This document shows positions 62,384 through 64,000 of a stretch of 64,000 nucleotides of DNA, in pieces. The notes below the pieces were generated by a model. It had not been told where the DNA came from. It made no database searches and worked only from the letters and a program-made list of their open reading frames with translations. The first letter of the stretch is position 1. Each line of letters opens with the position of its first letter. The stretch lies in contig NC_013081.1 of NCBI RefSeq assembly GCF_000142805.1, forward strand, positions 1,426,001-1,490,000, given 5' to 3'. Source of the stretch: Lachancea thermotolerans CBS 6340. Taxonomy: Eukaryota; Ascomycota; Saccharomycetes; Saccharomycetales; Saccharomycetaceae. Made by a program: the position numbers and the translations under genes.

Positions 62384-63088
62384 TCAAAATTTTCCTCCAT
62401 AAGAACTAGCCTTCTCTTTGGCCGTAGTGTAGGATTCCAGAGACGTAAGACGCTCAAGCCACTCCTTAATGTTGGGGTACTGCTCTTGTTTAGCGAAGTT
62501 ACGTAAAAACGCCATCTGCAGGGGGAAACTCATTAAGATGTCGGCACCACTCAATTTTCCGTCAACGAGGAAGCCCTTATTTTTTAAGATTTCGCCCTCC
62601 ACAAAGTCCAGTTGATTCTTGAGTTCTCCTTTAGAATATTTCTCGCTAATCTTGTCAGTGATTTTGCCTGTCAGGTAGGAGATAGGAAAGGGAATGGGGG
62701 CGCTTTTGGCCATAGACAGAATGAATTCTATCATCAAAGGTGGCTGCAGAGAGCCTTCAACATAATGCAGATAATATTGGATATTTTCTGCCATATCTGA
62801 GTTGTCGTTACTCAGTAATTTGGAGTTGTCAAAGTGCTGCAAAATGTACTGAAAAATAAACCCTGATTCAGCAAGAATTTTCTTCTTGCCGGTCTCCTTG
62901 TCTTCTATTTCGACCAATGGAGATCTCCCCAAAGGATGAATCTTCTTGAGTTCTTCAGGGGCACGATGAGCATCATTTCTCTTGTAGGGGATGATCTCAT
63001 AGTCAAGCTTCAAATGGTCCAGCAGCCATAATACTCTAAACGCTCTTGACTCGTTGAGCCAGTGAACTCGGATAATTGGTAGTGACAT
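62384..63088 (-). CDS. GTT1: Glutathione S-transferase Gtt1
   Basis: The 234 residues equal the length of S. cerevisiae Gtt1 and match it closely: MSLPIIRVHWLNESRAFRVLW, KKIHPLGRSPLVEIED, ILAESGFIFQYILQHFD, YVEGSLQPPLMIEFIL and FLVDGKLSGADILMSFPLQMA. The N-terminal thioredoxin-like domain is followed by the helical domain. In S. cerevisiae the protein is associated with the ER and induced late in growth and by stress. The start codon gives the same first six residues as S. cerevisiae. Confidence 0.96.
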   Translation of the reverse strand: MSLPIIRVHWLNESRAFRVLWLLDHLKLDYEIIPYKRNDAHRAPEELKKIHPLGRSPLVEIEDKETGKKKILAESGFIFQYILQHFDNSKLLSNDNSDMAENIQYYLHYVEGSLQPPLMIEFILSMAKSAPIPFPISYLTGKITDKISEKYSKGELKNQLDFVEGEILKNKGFLVDGKLSGADILMSFPLQMAFLRNFAKQEQYPNIKEWLERLTSLESYTTAKEKASSYGGKF

Positions 63089-64000
63089 TCCTACTCAACA
63101 GTGATAAAAGGAGAGGGGAGTTTGAAAGTTTGAACTGCTGTATGCTCAATTTGTTGCGAATACAAATCAATTTTTTTTCAGGGGATTACAAATAATAAAG
63201 GGCTACTAACCCCAAATTTTGTGTCTTTGCTTATATAATCTTCTTCATATAATGTGATACGATCGTTGCAGTTGACGGTGTTGTCAATACCGAAGTAGCG
63301 GGGGGCACCCGGCCCTCGTGTCTGTAGACCCATGTCTGCTCTGGAAATCTGGTCTTGATTTTATAAAATGACCATCTTCGAGTTTATAAGGTCGGCGGCT
63401 TTTAATCATGAAACATGTGCATGCCTAAATCGAATGGAACAGCGTAAAGCAGACGCTTAAAAATCTTTCGAAGAGTGTTGCTTCTACAAGAAATCGACAC
63501 GTTTCTTTACAAAACAAATACAGGCATTCTTGTTATGTTAGTCACCAATACATAAAGTTAGTGACACACTATCAAATCGAATTGTGCTAAATACTATAGT
63601 TTCTGGAGGCGATGCCCGCCAACTTCATTTTAACGGCTAACGTTATTACAATGATCCGTTGATTCTAGACCCTTTGAAAGTGGAGAGACAAAGACTGAAT
63701 GAACATTTGCCTAAAAAAAGCTGTTAAAACCGATGATGCTTGTCACTTATGAGGGCATTGCAGTGTGTAGTAAGGCTTAAATCCAACTCACATACTTTAT
63801 TTTATGTCTGGTTACATGGCGTAACCTCAAACCTAGACCTGTAAATGTACGTTAAAACGAACAAAGGCCGCATATTCTTCTTAGAACCCTCAATCAAATA
63901 ATAAACGACGCATGCCACAGATCCGGGTCATGATGTGCACGTGATCTTATGTGACACCCTCAAAACAGGCCCACATGATAGTGTTTATTTTAATATTACC
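63089..64000. other. Right-end 0.9 kb, no gene seen
   Basis: This is the GTT1 promoter and beyond. A G/C-rich patch (GGGGGGCACCCGGCC) lies near 63300 and CACGTG near 63939. Nothing else was recognised before the window ends. Confidence 0.4.

Overview
This is nuclear DNA of a budding yeast of the Saccharomycetaceae that appears to lie outside the whole-genome-duplication clade; the genus Lachancea fits best, but the species cannot be named from sequence alone. The evidence is compact, mostly intronless genes, introns with GTATGT / TACTAAC / AG signals, a Gly(GCC) and an Ile(AAU) tRNA, and proteins that read as one-to-one counterparts of Saccharomyces cerevisiae genes. Gene names are assigned by recalled protein similarity; no search was run.

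Left part (1-9.1 kb): KIN3 (cut by the window edge), CDC15 and an OSH1/SWH1-type oxysterol-binding protein, followed by a tRNA-Ile. Middle part (10-37.4 kb): a dense housekeeping block that mixes genes known from two stretches of S. cerevisiae chromosome XIII-left (YML091-099 and YML126-130): ERG13, RPM2, RSC9, MSC1, COX14, PRE8, UTP14, GIM5, RAD10, YML096W, VPS9, ERO1, TAF13, ARG81. Inserted between COX14 and PRE8 are two genes that S. cerevisiae lacks: an Rtf2 family protein and a U2AF small subunit (U2AF35/U2AF23). Five spliceosomal introns (ERG13, RTF2, U2AF1, PRE8, GIM5) can be read directly; four fall within 7 kb.

Right part (37.6-64 kb): looser, physiology-oriented gene content. YMR315W-like oxidoreductase, flavohemoglobin YHB1 (with a possible non-AUG-initiated mitochondrial isoform), a YHR112C-like PLP enzyme, a DAL5-family anion permease next to a cytosolic type I sulfatase (a candidate sulfur-scavenging pair with Met31/32 and Cbf1 type sites), two FIT-like GPI cell-wall proteins plus a FRE5-like metalloreductase with Aft-type GGGTGCA/TGCACCC sites (an iron uptake cluster in the same arrangement as FIT2-FIT3-FRE5), a tRNA-Gly, a VBA-type MFS transporter, an unrecognised 229-residue protein, an SSU1-type sulfite exporter and GTT1 glutathione transferase.

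Most notable: the retained U2AF small subunit and RTF2 pair in an intron-enriched stretch; a 708-residue Msc1/Ish1 protein carrying about twenty LEA-like 11-residue repeats; the sulfur pair; the YHB1 leader; and a ladder of minimal upstream ORFs before UTP14. No transposon, virus-like element or CRISPR array was recognised.
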